Positions 52,046-60,139 of a DNA stretch of 64,000 nucleotides are shown in pieces. Each line of letters opens with the position of its first letter. The stretch's first letter is position 1. Position numbers and translations under genes: made by a program. The notes below the pieces were generated by a model. It saw nothing but the letters and a program-made list of their open reading frames with translations, was not told the DNA's origin and did not search any database. The DNA comes from RUG12461 sp045657665 (GTDB taxonomy: Bacteria; Bacillota; Clostridia; Lachnospirales; Lachnospiraceae), in NCBI GenBank assembly GCA_045657665.1, contig JAZOTN010000022.1:25417-89416 (forward strand). The letters run 5' to 3'.

Positions 52046-53179
52046 CTATGATGCTTCCTTATCCAGCTTTTCTGCAGCTTTTTTCAAAAGATCGATGATC
52101 GGAAGGTGCTGTGGGCAGACTCCTTCGCACTGACCGCAGCCGATGCAGTCGGAGGCTTTCCCGGCATTTGTGGTAACATCGCTGTAAAATGCTTTCGGGC
52201 GGAAAGTGTCATCCGGATAAAGCTCCATCGTATTCATAACACGGAAGACATCCGGAATGCTGATCTTCATCGGACACCCGTCCGTGCAGTAACGGCAAGC
52301 CGTGCAGCCAATCTGCGGGATATTCAGCATGATGCTTTTTACTTCGTCGATCGTCTTCTTTTCTTCTTCTGAGAGCGGCTCAAAATGAAGGAAGGTTTCC
52401 AGATTGTCCTTCATCTGCTCTTCCGATGTCATACCGGAAAGGATCGTCATGACACCGGGGAGCGAACCGACAAAACGAAGGGCCCAGGAAGCGTTTGATG
52501 CACCCGGACGGACCTTCTGAAAGCGTTCCGAAAGCTCCGGAGTAAGGTTTGCAAGTGTTCCGCCTTTTACCGGTTCCATAATGATGATCGGGATGTTCCT
52601 CTCATGAAGGATCTCATAAAGTTTTCCCGAACGGACAACAGGGTTGTTCCAGTCCGCGTAATTCAGCTGGATCTGAACAAATTCCATTTCCGGATATTCA
52701 TCCAGTACCTTGATCAGAAGTTCCGGACTTCCGTGAAAGGAAAAGCCGAAATGGCGGATCTTGCCTTCTGCTTTCTTTTTCAGTCCCCAGTTGTAGCAGT
52801 CATATTTTTTATAGGCCTCGTAGTTATTGCCTTCTTCGATGGAGTGGAGGAGGTAGAAGTCGTAGTAATCCACGCCGGCGCGGTCGAGCTGTTCCTGAAA
52901 GATCCTGTCAACATCCTCCGGTTTATGAAGCTCCCATCCCGGAAGCTTCGTTGCGAGCATAAACTCTTCCCGCGGGTAACGTTTCACCAGATCTTCTCTG
53001 GCCGCTACCTCAGAAAGTCCGCTGTGATAGACATATGCTGTGTCAAAATAATTCAGTCCGGCCGCCATATAGGCGTCTACCATACGCTGCACTTCCTCAT
53101 GCTGAATCTTTCCGTCTTTCTCGGGAAGACGCATGAGACCAAAGCCGAGCTTTGGCATCCGGGTAAGATCAATAGCCAT
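52046..53179 (-). CDS. aldo/keto reductase with C-terminal 2x[4Fe-4S] domain
   Basis: This is a 377-residue protein; ATG 53179 follows GAAGGAGGTATCACG. The N-terminal AKR barrel has GFGLMRLP, NYFDTAYVYHSG with the catalytic Asp and Tyr, ATKLPGWE (Lys) and FGFSFHGS (His-like position). The C-terminal part carries two ferredoxin-type motifs: CTACRYCTDGCP and CIGCGQCEGVCP. This combination is common in anaerobic clostridia and suggests electron transfer from ferredoxin-like donors. The substrate is unknown. It lies between a DUF308 gene and the ABC ATPase, all on one strand. Confidence 0.92.
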   Translation of the reverse strand: MAIDLTRMPKLGFGLMRLPEKDGKIQHEEVQRMVDAYMAAGLNYFDTAYVYHSGLSEVAAREDLVKRYPREEFMLATKLPGWELHKPEDVDRIFQEQLDRAGVDYYDFYLLHSIEEGNNYEAYKKYDCYNWGLKKKAEGKIRHFGFSFHGSPELLIKVLDEYPEMEFVQIQLNYADWNNPVVRSGKLYEILHERNIPIIIMEPVKGGTLANLTPELSERFQKVRPGASNASWALRFVGSLPGVMTILSGMTSEEQMKDNLETFLHFEPLSEEEKKTIDEVKSIMLNIPQIGCTACRYCTDGCPMKISIPDVFRVMNTMELYPDDTFRPKAFYSDVTTNAGKASDCIGCGQCEGVCPQHLPIIDLLKKAAEKLDKEAS

Positions 53180-53203
53180 CGTGATACCTCCTTCTAAAAC
53201 CAA

Positions 53204-53761
53204 TTAAGAAGCTGCATTCATGCCCTTCATATTGATGATCATGGTGATAAGATCAAATATTGCTTCAACAATGAGCAATATTCCACCGATCCGAAGCAGT
53301 AATTCCACGGTGCCAAACGGCCGGATCACAAGAATGATGCCGAAAACGATCATGATGATCGCACTGATCAGGATCAAATAGGAAGACTTATTTGTAAGCC
53401 CTGCGTTTCTGACCTGTGCAAAGGATGCGAATTTCAGGACTCCGCCGATGATCAGGATCAGACCGTAGATCCAGGCAAATATGGAGATGATCCCAAGGAT
53501 CCATCCTGTACCGCAAAGGCAGAGAAGACCGAAGATCAGAGCAAGAATGCTTCCGATAACGGGTCCGACGACGGAAGTCTGATTTTTCACGCCGGAAATA
53601 ATGTGTACAAGTCCTATGACGGCGCCGATGAGAAGTACGATGCCGATGATCCTGATCAGTACTTCCGTGAATCCAACCGGATTAATGGTCAGAAAGACGC
53701 CCAGTACGGCTTCCAGTACAATGATGATGATCATCGGAACAAAAGGTCTCGTTTTTTCCAT
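53204..53761 (-). CDS. HdeD-like (DUF308) membrane protein
   Basis: This is a 185-residue protein with six hydrophobic segments arranged as three pairs, the DUF308/HdeD pattern. Typical phrases are LGVFLTINPVGFTEVLIRIIGIVLLIGAV and GIILVIRPFGTVELLLRIGG, an internal repeat of the family. In E. coli HdeD is linked to acid stress, but that role does not carry over automatically. The spacing to the downstream aldo/keto reductase is 24 bases. Confidence 0.85.
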   Translation of the reverse strand: MEKTRPFVPMIIIIVLEAVLGVFLTINPVGFTEVLIRIIGIVLLIGAVIGLVHIISGVKNQTSVVGPVIGSILALIFGLLCLCGTGWILGIISIFAWIYGLILIIGGVLKFASFAQVRNAGLTNKSSYLILISAIIMIVFGIILVIRPFGTVELLLRIGGILLIVEAIFDLITMIINMKGMNAAS

Positions 53762-53841
53762 GAATTGTCCTCCTAATGGTTATTTCTTACATGATAAATG
53801 CATAGATATATACAGTATACCACGTTTTTTTGCAGGTACAA

Positions 53842-55026
53842 TCAAATGATGTTGATAAAGAGAGTGATAATGATACTGTTGAGAAAATCCGTGAAAAGGC
53901 TTCCTACAATGGGAATCAGAAGAAATGCCTTGGCAGACGGGACGTATCTTGCTGTAACGGCTTCCATATTTGCCATTGCATTGGGAGTTGCTCCCATTCC
54001 AAACCCGCAGAATCCCGAGGAAATGACGGCGGCATCGTAGTTTTTTCCCATTGCGCGAAAGACGATGATGCCTGAAAAAAATGCCATCCAGACGGTCTGG
54101 GCGAGCAGCAGTATGATCATGGGAAGCGCGAGATCAGCAAGTTCCCACATCTGAAGAGTGATCATGGCAATTCCGAGGAACAGGGAAAGCATAATGGAGC
54201 CGATATCCTCCACCTGGTCTATATAAAGGGGGATCTTTCCGGTGTATTCTCCGAGATTGCGGATGACTGCTCCAGTGATCATCGCTCCGATATAAACCGG
54301 AAAGGTAAGTCCCGTCGATTTCAGCAGCATTGTGATCACGGTACCGATACCGGCGGCGATCACCAGTTCAAAAACAGCATTTGCATAGCTCCCGATAACC
54401 GCTTTTACACTCTTTGCTTCTTTTGCGCCGGTTTCCGGGGCAACAGCTGTTTTGACCAGATCACGTTTTCGAATGAGACGATCCGCGAGCGGTCCGCCGA
54501 TCAATGACCCTACGATGAGTCCGTAAGTAGCCGCGGCAGTACAGATCGTGGAAGCACCCTTCACTCCGAAATCTTCCAGCACCGGTCCAAATGCGCCGGC
54601 TGTTCCGTGACCGCCTACCATCGGGATGGATCCCGTACAAAAGCCGGTCAGTGGCGTTAGTCCGAGCGGTTTGGAAAGAAGAACTGCGATCAGATTCTGA
54701 GAGAATATCAATGTTACAAGAAGTATCAGAAGGATCAGGATCCCTTTTCCGCCGGCTTTTAACGCTTTCAGATTTGCCTGAAAACCGACTGATGTGAAAA
54801 AGAATACCATGCAGATCTCACGGAAGGAATCATCAAAAGCGACCGTCAAAACGCCGGTCGCATACAGAATACAGGTCACTATGGAAACGATCAGGCCGCC
54901 GATGACAGGGGCTGGAATGCAGAACTTCTTGAAAAAGGGAAGCCGTTTTCGGATAAGACTCCCGAGAAGCAATGCAAGCACGGCGATGAACAGCGTCTGA
55001 TACATATCAAATGTAAATGTACGCAT
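53842..55026 (-). CDS. gltS: sodium/glutamate symporter GltS
   Basis: This is a 394-residue polytopic protein of the ESS family. It begins MRTFTFDMYQTLFIAVLALLLGSLIRKRLPFFKKFCIPAPVIGG, a hallmark N-terminus. The substrate-region sequence is GTGSIPMVGGHGTAGAFG-like (GFCTGSIPMVGGHGTAGAFG), repeated in weaker form late as SSGFCGFGMGATPNAMANM. It should import L-glutamate with sodium. Its ATG shares a base with the stop of the TAXI-type binding-protein gene (TGATG), so the two proteins are made together. Confidence 0.94.
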   Translation of the reverse strand: MRTFTFDMYQTLFIAVLALLLGSLIRKRLPFFKKFCIPAPVIGGLIVSIVTCILYATGVLTVAFDDSFREICMVFFFTSVGFQANLKALKAGGKGILILLILLVTLIFSQNLIAVLLSKPLGLTPLTGFCTGSIPMVGGHGTAGAFGPVLEDFGVKGASTICTAAATYGLIVGSLIGGPLADRLIRKRDLVKTAVAPETGAKEAKSVKAVIGSYANAVFELVIAAGIGTVITMLLKSTGLTFPVYIGAMITGAVIRNLGEYTGKIPLYIDQVEDIGSIMLSLFLGIAMITLQMWELADLALPMIILLLAQTVWMAFFSGIIVFRAMGKNYDAAVISSGFCGFGMGATPNAMANMEAVTARYVPSAKAFLLIPIVGSLFTDFLNSIIITLFINII

Positions 55027-55961
55027 CAGAAAAGGCCCTGCTCCTGATAAAAGGCTTCTGCCCCCTTATGAAACGGGATGGGGATATTTGATACGATAAA
55101 GTCTGCTGCCTGATCCTCAGAGAGGTAGGTTGTCTGAACAAACTCTGTTCTGCGGTTATACAGTGTTTCTGTTATTTTCTTTACGGTTTTTTCATTAACG
55201 GAATCACTGACAACAAGCATCGCGGATACGCTGATCGCCGGAATATCATCCGTCTGCCCGGAATAGGTTCCGGCAGGGATCAGGCTGATATGATAGACAT
55301 CTGCTGTCTTATTCATTTTGTCCAGGTCTTCCGCCGTTACGGGGATCAGCCGGATGTCCGTCTGCTCGGAGAGTGTCTTGATCACGGACATTCCCACATT
55401 ACCTGTGCAGAAAAGGGCATCAATCTCATCATAGGTCAGTGCTGCCGAGGCATTTGAGTAACTGAGGTTCTGAAGAGCCGCATTATCCTCGGTGATGCCG
55501 TAAGCAAGGAGGATCTCCTTTGCACTGCTTTCGGTTCCTGATTCCTGTGCACCGATGCTGACTTTTTTTCCGGTGAGATCCGCTACCGAACGGATATCGG
55601 AATCCGCTTTTACAATGATATGACAAACCTCTGTATAAAGGCTGCCGATAGCGCTGTAACCCTTGTCGGAATCTGCTGCTGTAGAATAGGTATGCGATGC
55701 AACATCCGACTGTACCACAGCCATCTGCACATAACCTCCGGCGAGGAGACGGAGGTTTCCTGCAGAACCGGTAGTTTCCAGAACCTCTACCTGGAGCTGG
55801 TTGTCAGTCTTCAGATCGGCAGCTAATGTATTTGCTACCTTATAATATTCGCCGTCCTTATCTGCGGAGGCAAGTTTCAGGTTTCCGGTGCCGCATGCAC
55901 TGAGGAGCGCTGCGATCATAACAGAAAAAAACGCTGCACAGATTCTTCTATATTTTTTCAT
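55026..55961 (-). CDS. TAXI-family solute-binding lipoprotein
   Basis: This is a 311-residue exported protein. ATG 55961 follows AAAGGAGATC; the longer frame upstream has no ribosome binding site. The lipobox LLSACGTG ends the signal peptide, with Cys about residue 22. The mature part has TAXI-type features: LKLASADKDGEYYKVANTLA, RLLAGGYVQMAVVQSDVASHTY, GSLYTEVCHIIVKADS and DLTGKKVSIGAQESGTE. TAXI proteins normally serve TRAP transporters, and a family member from Thermus was described as binding glutamate or glutamine. No TRAP membrane gene is present here; the coupled gene encodes GltS. Confidence 0.88.
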   Translation of the reverse strand: MKKYRRICAAFFSVMIAALLSACGTGNLKLASADKDGEYYKVANTLAADLKTDNQLQVEVLETTGSAGNLRLLAGGYVQMAVVQSDVASHTYSTAADSDKGYSAIGSLYTEVCHIIVKADSDIRSVADLTGKKVSIGAQESGTESSAKEILLAYGITEDNAALQNLSYSNASAALTYDEIDALFCTGNVGMSVIKTLSEQTDIRLIPVTAEDLDKMNKTADVYHISLIPAGTYSGQTDDIPAISVSAMLVVSDSVNEKTVKKITETLYNRRTEFVQTTYLSEDQAADFIVSNIPIPFHKGAEAFYQEQGLF

Positions 55962-56033
55962 GTTTTGATGATCTCCTTTGGGATAACAATGAAAAACTCC
56001 TTGTAGATTATAGCATTTTACAGAAATAATGGA

Positions 56034-56068
56034 AAGAGGAGACACAGAACCGTCCCCTGTCTCCTCTT
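56034..56068. repeat. REP-like palindromic element
   Basis: AAGAGGAGAC and GTCTCCTCTT bracket ACAGAACCGTCCCCT. The CAGAACCGTCCCCTGTCTCC type of sequence is a dispersed palindromic motif seen in many bacterial genomes, often with REP-associated transposases. I see only this copy in the window. Confidence 0.6.
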
Positions 56069-56129
56069 GGTTCCTTCACTCTTCTATATCAGTGCATTTA
56101 AATCAAACACTCAACAAGAATAATGAAAA

Positions 56130-56145
56130 AGGGCTACATGACAAC
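56130..56145. repeat. direct repeat, left copy (possible element end)
   Basis: AGGGCTACATGACAAC here resembles AGGGCTGTATGACAAC at 61521-61536. The two copies lie outside the integrase and the serine recombinase genes and may be integrase arm sites or boundary repeats. Confidence 0.4.
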
Positions 56146-56216
56146 TTTTGTACAAAAAGGGGTTGTAAACCGCATAAATACGTTGTCAAAAAACTTGTCA
56201 CGAATGGCAAAGAAAA

Positions 56217-56260
56217 ACCCCCGAAAGCCTTATATCAAGCGCTTTTCGGGGGTGTTTTGT
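56217..56260 (+). terminator. rho-independent terminator
   Basis: ACCCCCGAAA and TTTTCGGGGGT form a strong hairpin (56217-56251) followed by GTTTTGTTT. It stands just before the tRNA 3'-end fragment. No gene reads into it from the left on the plus strand. Confidence 0.75.
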
Positions 56261-56264
56261 TTAA

Positions 56265-56287
56265 GCAGATGACGGGAGTCGAACCCG
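56265..56287 (-). other. tRNA 3'-end fragment, probable attachment site
   Basis: The reverse complement reads CGGGTTCGACTCCCGTCATC plus TGC. That is a T-arm with GTTCGAC loop and the 3' side of an acceptor stem. No D-arm or anticodon arm follows at higher coordinates, so this is not an intact tRNA. It fits the duplicated attachment sequence left when an element inserts at a tRNA 3' end. The intact tRNA is not in this window. Confidence 0.65.
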
Positions 56288-56381
56288 ATTTGCATTTCTT
56301 ATAAACCGCTATATATCAGCGTTTTCGGATTTCATGACAACTTTCATGACAATTTTTTTTTATTATAGATGAAATAAGGAA

Positions 56382-56444
56382 GGGGTTGCTGATTGCTCCT
56401 CGGGTGGAGTCCAATTCTCCACGCTGGCCGCAATCAACAGCCCC
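56382..56444. repeat. nested hairpin, related to the one at 62208-62278
   Basis: GGGGTTGCTGATTGC (56382-56396) pairs with GCAATCAACAGCCCC (56430-56444), and inside it GTGGAG pairs with CTCCAC. It lies 36 bases after the integrase stop on the minus strand and could end its transcript. A similar sequence order (ATTGC, GGAG, CCA, CTCCACG, CCGC) occurs at 62208-62278. Confidence 0.65.
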
Positions 56445-56479
56445 ATTTCTCTTATCACTAATATATAATTTGAAAACTC

Positions 56480-57508
56480 TTATTTCAATGCAACTTTCGT
56501 ACTAATCTCATCTTTATTTTCATGATGAAGCAACAAAGAATCAAATATCCGCTTTTGTGCCTTTTTTTGTTGCATTTCATGCCTGTATATGGATTTCATA
56601 ACATGATCGCTTTTCCAGCCACCGGATGCCATAATATCCGCATCGCTTACGCCTTGTGAATGTGAGTATGAAGCAAAGAAGTGGCGCAGATCGTGAAACC
56701 GGAAACGAGGTATCCCTAACTGGTCTTGATACCTGTTTAGGGCTTTCAGACAGTTATTAGGGTGCCCCTCATATACGGAACCATTTTCTGAAATCTCATT
56801 TATTAGAGTATCTGGTATATATAATGTGCGGGTGCCGTTTTCGGTTTTCGTGGTTTTCAGAACGTACTTGCCGTTTTTGTCCTTTACCTTTGCCTTATTG
56901 ATCGTCAATGTGTGGTCGGCTTTGTCTATATCATCCGGAGTAAGAGCGCAGATTTCAGACAGGCGCAGACCCATAATGCCAAGCTGAAAAGGGATATGGT
57001 AACAGGTGCCACTTGATGCATCCAATATTTTCATAATATCCCTTTTTGATGGAATATAGCCGCTTTTAGGCACTTTAAGCGGCAAAGTAGTGTTTATATG
57101 CATTTCGGGTCGAAACTTCCTTAAAACGGACGATACGAAGCCGTGAGCGTTACGTGTGCTTTTCGGGCTATGATCGGCGGCATATTCATTGATAACCGCA
57201 TCAATATCAATTTGCGTGATTTGAGATAGTTTTTTATGTGTGAACGTATCGGGCAGATTTCGCATGATGCTTTCATATCCCCGTATAGTTGCAGGTGAAA
57301 GCACGTTGCTTTTGCTTTCGATATAATCAGTTGCGCAGGTGAGAAAAGATCCTTTGACGGGAACCGCATCCGACTTTGCGGAAAGAGCTTTTATGATTTC
57401 CGTTTGGCTTGGCCTATGATCGAATGTAATTTGAAGGCTTTTACCATTGATCTGTTTTCGGATGCGATAGCTTCCGGACGGGAGCTTTTCAGGGATAATG
57501 TTTTTCAT
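56480..57508 (-). CDS. tyrosine recombinase/integrase of the second element
   Basis: This is a 342-residue phage-type integrase. The N-terminal arm-binding part (1-50) is followed by a SAM-like core-binding domain (about 55-140). The catalytic domain has Arg in GIMGLRLSEICAL, a Lys in TKTENGTRTL, RFHDLRHFFASY for the H-x-x-R box, GGWKSDHVMKSIYRHEM for the Trp (in place of His) and the Tyr nucleophile. The gene reads toward the tRNA fragment, which is the usual position for an integrase next to its attachment site. Confidence 0.93.
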   Translation of the reverse strand: MKNIIPEKLPSGSYRIRKQINGKSLQITFDHRPSQTEIIKALSAKSDAVPVKGSFLTCATDYIESKSNVLSPATIRGYESIMRNLPDTFTHKKLSQITQIDIDAVINEYAADHSPKSTRNAHGFVSSVLRKFRPEMHINTTLPLKVPKSGYIPSKRDIMKILDASSGTCYHIPFQLGIMGLRLSEICALTPDDIDKADHTLTINKAKVKDKNGKYVLKTTKTENGTRTLYIPDTLINEISENGSVYEGHPNNCLKALNRYQDQLGIPRFRFHDLRHFFASYSHSQGVSDADIMASGGWKSDHVMKSIYRHEMQQKKAQKRIFDSLLLHHENKDEISTKVALK

Positions 57509-57561
57509 GGCAGCAGTTCCTTTCTTTGTGGTGGTGGCAGCAGTTTCTTATTTCGTTGTAT

Positions 57562-58254
57562 TTAGGTGTTATTTGACTCTTTTTTAGCGTGGTTTATGGT
57601 GTCTTGTAAAGCTTGCAGATAACTCGCATGTAACGATATATCATCGTCACCGGAATCAAGTGAATATATACGGAAAGCGTTTACCAATTCATCTAATCCA
57701 TCACGCAACGCATCCCGGGCAAAAGTCATGAGTAGATAATGCATGTGTTCAAAAGGTAAGAACTGTATATCACTAAGAACATCTTCAGATCGCGCCAGTG
57801 CAAAGGTTCCTTTTTTTGTATCAATTATTTCCCGTTTCCCTTTACTATCAACCATAACAGGAACATCGTAAAGCGGAAGGGAGTGCAGTACAAACATTTC
57901 GAGTATGTTTTTCAGCTTGTCCGGATTTGAAAGCATGAAGTTAAAAGCAGAGTACCCGCGTGTGGATAGTTTTTTTATCATTTCCCTTAATCCGTTTATC
58001 GCATCATCCGATATGCCTAAGTGCTTGTTGATATAGTGATTTTCAACGGATGTGCATTTAGAACGCCCTAATATGTAGTCGGTTGAAACGCCTAGCTTTT
58101 TGGCTATTTCATCAAGCCTATCAGCGGGCATTTGTGACTTTCCAGATAGATAACCTGTGTAGGTTGAACGGGCTGGAATACCTAAGTACTCACAAAACTT
58201 TTCTTGGCTATAACCCATGTCTTTTCTTTTTTTTTCAAGATTATCGTAGTTCAT
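57562..58254 (-). CDS. phage-type repressor (XRE family)
   Basis: This is a 230-residue protein. The ATG at 58254 follows AAAGGGATAAAA; an in-frame ATG 20 codons upstream has no such site. The N-terminal helix-turn-helix (about 5-62) reads LEKKRKDMGYSQEKFCEYLG and ends with the typical GVSTDYILG. The rest (about 70-230) is helical and does not look like the LexA-type peptidase, so it may bind a partner or a signal. It stands divergent to the early genes of the element, the normal place of a lysogeny-type regulator. Confidence 0.85.
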   Translation of the reverse strand: MNYDNLEKKRKDMGYSQEKFCEYLGIPARSTYTGYLSGKSQMPADRLDEIAKKLGVSTDYILGRSKCTSVENHYINKHLGISDDAINGLREMIKKLSTRGYSAFNFMLSNPDKLKNILEMFVLHSLPLYDVPVMVDSKGKREIIDTKKGTFALARSEDVLSDIQFLPFEHMHYLLMTFARDALRDGLDELVNAFRIYSLDSGDDDISLHASYLQALQDTINHAKKESNNT

Positions 58255-58426
58255 TTTTATCCCTTTCCTTTTGTGGTGGTTTATAGGTGTGTGTCCTATG
58301 CTTGCTACAATCAATTATGAAAATCATAGTAATTGACGAATATTGTAGCTTTTGCAGGACAATGCAAATATAGCATACTTTATGTATGGACGCAATAAAA
58401 AATTGTTAATGGTCGGAGGCTACACA

Positions 58427-58810
58427 ATGAATGCAGAGAACGAAAAATACCGTCAATACTTGCAAAGTGATAAATGGAAAAAGATAGCACAACAGCGGTA
58501 TGAAATAGATGGATACCGTTGTTGCATGTGTGGGTGTACCGGAACACGAGGCAACAAGCTTGAAGTCCATCACATAAGTTACAGGAGCCTATACCATGAA
58601 GAAAATCGGATTTATGAAGATCTGGTTTCGGTTTGTCATTGTTGCCACAAACAGGTGCATAGGTTGATGGAAAGACAAACGAGTGCAGATGGACGCAAAG
58701 GCTGGAAAGATTCAGAGCGAATACCACAGCTACACGTTTTTGATTTAGGTGGAGATATTGAGTATATAGCGGAGAGTAAGGAGGTAGAACATGAACCTAA
58801 ACAATATTGA
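58427..58810 (+). CDS. HNH-type endonuclease-like protein
   Basis: This is a 127-residue protein. ATG 58427 follows TCGGAGG. It has the order CCMCGC (zinc pair), KLEVHHISYRSLYHEENRIYEDLV (HH of HNH) and VSVCHCCHKQVHR (second zinc pair plus the last His). Such proteins are frequent in phages and satellites, where they may act as nicking enzymes or packaging helpers. It is the first rightward gene after the repressor. The last 20 bases overlap the next small gene. Confidence 0.85.
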   Translation: MNAENEKYRQYLQSDKWKKIAQQRYEIDGYRCCMCGCTGTRGNKLEVHHISYRSLYHEENRIYEDLVSVCHCCHKQVHRLMERQTSADGRKGWKDSERIPQLHVFDLGGDIEYIAESKEVEHEPKQY

Positions 58811-58964
58811 AATAAGAACGGCTATCGAAAAGAAGCGGCTTAAGTATTATGTGGTTGCGGCGGAGATTGGTATTGACGCATGTACATTTTCAAAGTGGTT
58901 GCAGAAAGAACTAAGCGGGGAGCGGAAAACCCGTGTCCTTGATGCAATCGCACGGATTAAGTAA
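58791..58964 (+). CDS. 57-residue helix-turn-helix protein
   Basis: This is a small gene starting at ATG 58791 with GGAGGTAGAAC directly upstream and stopping with TAA at 58962-58964. The product has a likely DNA-binding helix-turn-helix (YYVVAAEIGIDACTFSKWLQ). By size and place it could be an excisionase or a Cro-like regulator. It sits between the HNH gene and an XRE-type gene on the same strand. Confidence 0.65.
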   Translation: MNLNNIEIRTAIEKKRLKYYVVAAEIGIDACTFSKWLQKELSGERKTRVLDAIARIK

Positions 58965-58976
58965 CGAGGTGCTGAT

Positions 58977-59234
58977 ATGCCAAAAACGTACATCACACGG
59001 GAACAAAGGAACAGGGCGCACTTTTCCGCCTGGCTTTTCGGACAAATGAAAGTCGGGCATGTTACACAAGCGGAACTTGCACGAAAGCTTGATTGCACAC
59101 AACAGGCATTATCAAGAAAACTGAAAACCCAGCATTTCACGCTTAATGATATGATCGTAATTTTCGAGGTATTCAAGCCGGATAGCAGGGAACTTGATGA
59201 TTTGCTGGGAATAGACCGCCACAAGGAGCAGTAA
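58977..59234 (+). CDS. small XRE-family transcription regulator
   Basis: This is an 85-residue protein with a classical helix-turn-helix: MKVGHVTQAELARKLDCTQQ followed by ALSRKLKTQHF and a LNDMIVIFEVF helix. It has the size and place of a Cro-like early regulator. It starts 12 bases after the previous gene and ends 2 bases before the next, so it is in a tight operon. Confidence 0.8.
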   Translation: MPKTYITREQRNRAHFSAWLFGQMKVGHVTQAELARKLDCTQQALSRKLKTQHFTLNDMIVIFEVFKPDSRELDDLLGIDRHKEQ

Positions 59235-59236
59235 CA

Positions 59237-59719
59237 ATGAGCAGTACGCCGAAAATACATAGGTGGCTTTACTCAAATGAGGTATCCGGAAAGTTCTTGA
59301 TGCTACCACCGGATTTGTTTGAAGAGCAGGCATTTCAAGAACTATCACATGCTGCACGTCTGTTTTATATCGTGCTATGTGTACATAAAGAAACGGAGAT
59401 ACAACGAGCCTGTTTGTTTAAGACATTGAAGGAATATAACACAATTTTGGGGCTGGGATTGACAGATAACGATATTTTAGACGAAGCCACGCCGAACAAA
59501 AGAACGAAGTTTACAAGCGGTTACTTTGTCGCACCAATAAAGCAACTAGCGGCATACGGATATAAAAAGAACTATGTAACCAAGTTAAAAAAAGAGCTGA
59601 TTGACAAGGGATTTATAAGGATAGTATACGGGGAAAAAGGCAAGTACAACGGCTGGAATGAGAACGTTACCATATATCAGTTTGTAAGTGATTGGAAAAC
59701 AAAACGAAGTGCATCATAG
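59237..59719 (+). CDS. replication-initiator-like winged-helix protein
   Basis: This is a 160-residue protein. The N-terminal part (GKFLMLPPDLFEEQAFQELS, then HAARLFYIVLC) resembles RepA_N-type and phage replisome-organiser winged helices, where a 'P-x-x-L/F ... LS-x-x-A-x-L-x-Y' pattern is typical. A second winged-helix-like unit (YVTKLKKELIDKGFIRIVYG) follows near 115-140. Iteron-like repeats lie just downstream. No helicase or primase domain is present, so if it starts replication it would recruit host enzymes. The assignment is tentative. Confidence 0.6.
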   Translation: MSSTPKIHRWLYSNEVSGKFLMLPPDLFEEQAFQELSHAARLFYIVLCVHKETEIQRACLFKTLKEYNTILGLGLTDNDILDEATPNKRTKFTSGYFVAPIKQLAAYGYKKNYVTKLKKELIDKGFIRIVYGEKGKYNGWNENVTIYQFVSDWKTKRSAS

Positions 59720-59829
59720 TGAACAATACTGTACACCATAGTGAACAGTAAGAATGAATTACAAAATACAGATCCTTATAAATAGAGGCTTTGCGGATAC
59801 TGATGCAAGCCGCCTACTGTACACAATAG
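59715..59829. repeat. iteron-like repeats, possible replication origin of the element
   Basis: CATAGTGAACAATA (59715-59728) and CATAGTGAACAGTA (59737-59750) are direct repeats. Interleaved are ACTGTACACCATAG (59728-59741) and ACTGTACACAATAG (59816-59829). The repeats follow the initiator-like gene without a coding frame. Confidence 0.55.
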
Positions 59830-59887
59830 GGCACTAATATCTATATTTGGCTCGATATGTGCTATTAAATCACCACGGAGGAACGCC

Positions 59888-60139
59888 ATGATAGGAACAG
59901 AGGAACTACAAAAACGAGTGTATAGATATAGGAACTGTTGCCGTGATCGTCACACGGAACCCACATATATAGGGCTTGCTTTTATCCTTGGCATTTCCGG
60001 AAAAACGATTCGCAACGTTGTCAACGGAACCTATAACGGACACCGATACACGGAGCATCCGCATAGTACCAGATGCATTGATAACAATGATTTTGAGACC
60101 GTGCGGGCAGTATTCAAACCGGAGGAATCACATGAGTGA
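59888..60139 (+). CDS. small helix-turn-helix-like protein of the element
   Basis: This is an 83-residue protein with CGGAGGAACGCC before ATG 59888. YIGLAFILGISGKTIRNVVNG is a likely helix-turn-helix that resembles resolvase-type or phage-type DNA-binding turns. It overlaps the next gene by 8 bases, so translation is coupled. I cannot name a family. Confidence 0.6.
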   Translation: MIGTEELQKRVYRYRNCCRDRHTEPTYIGLAFILGISGKTIRNVVNGTYNGHRYTEHPHSTRCIDNNDFETVRAVFKPEESHE

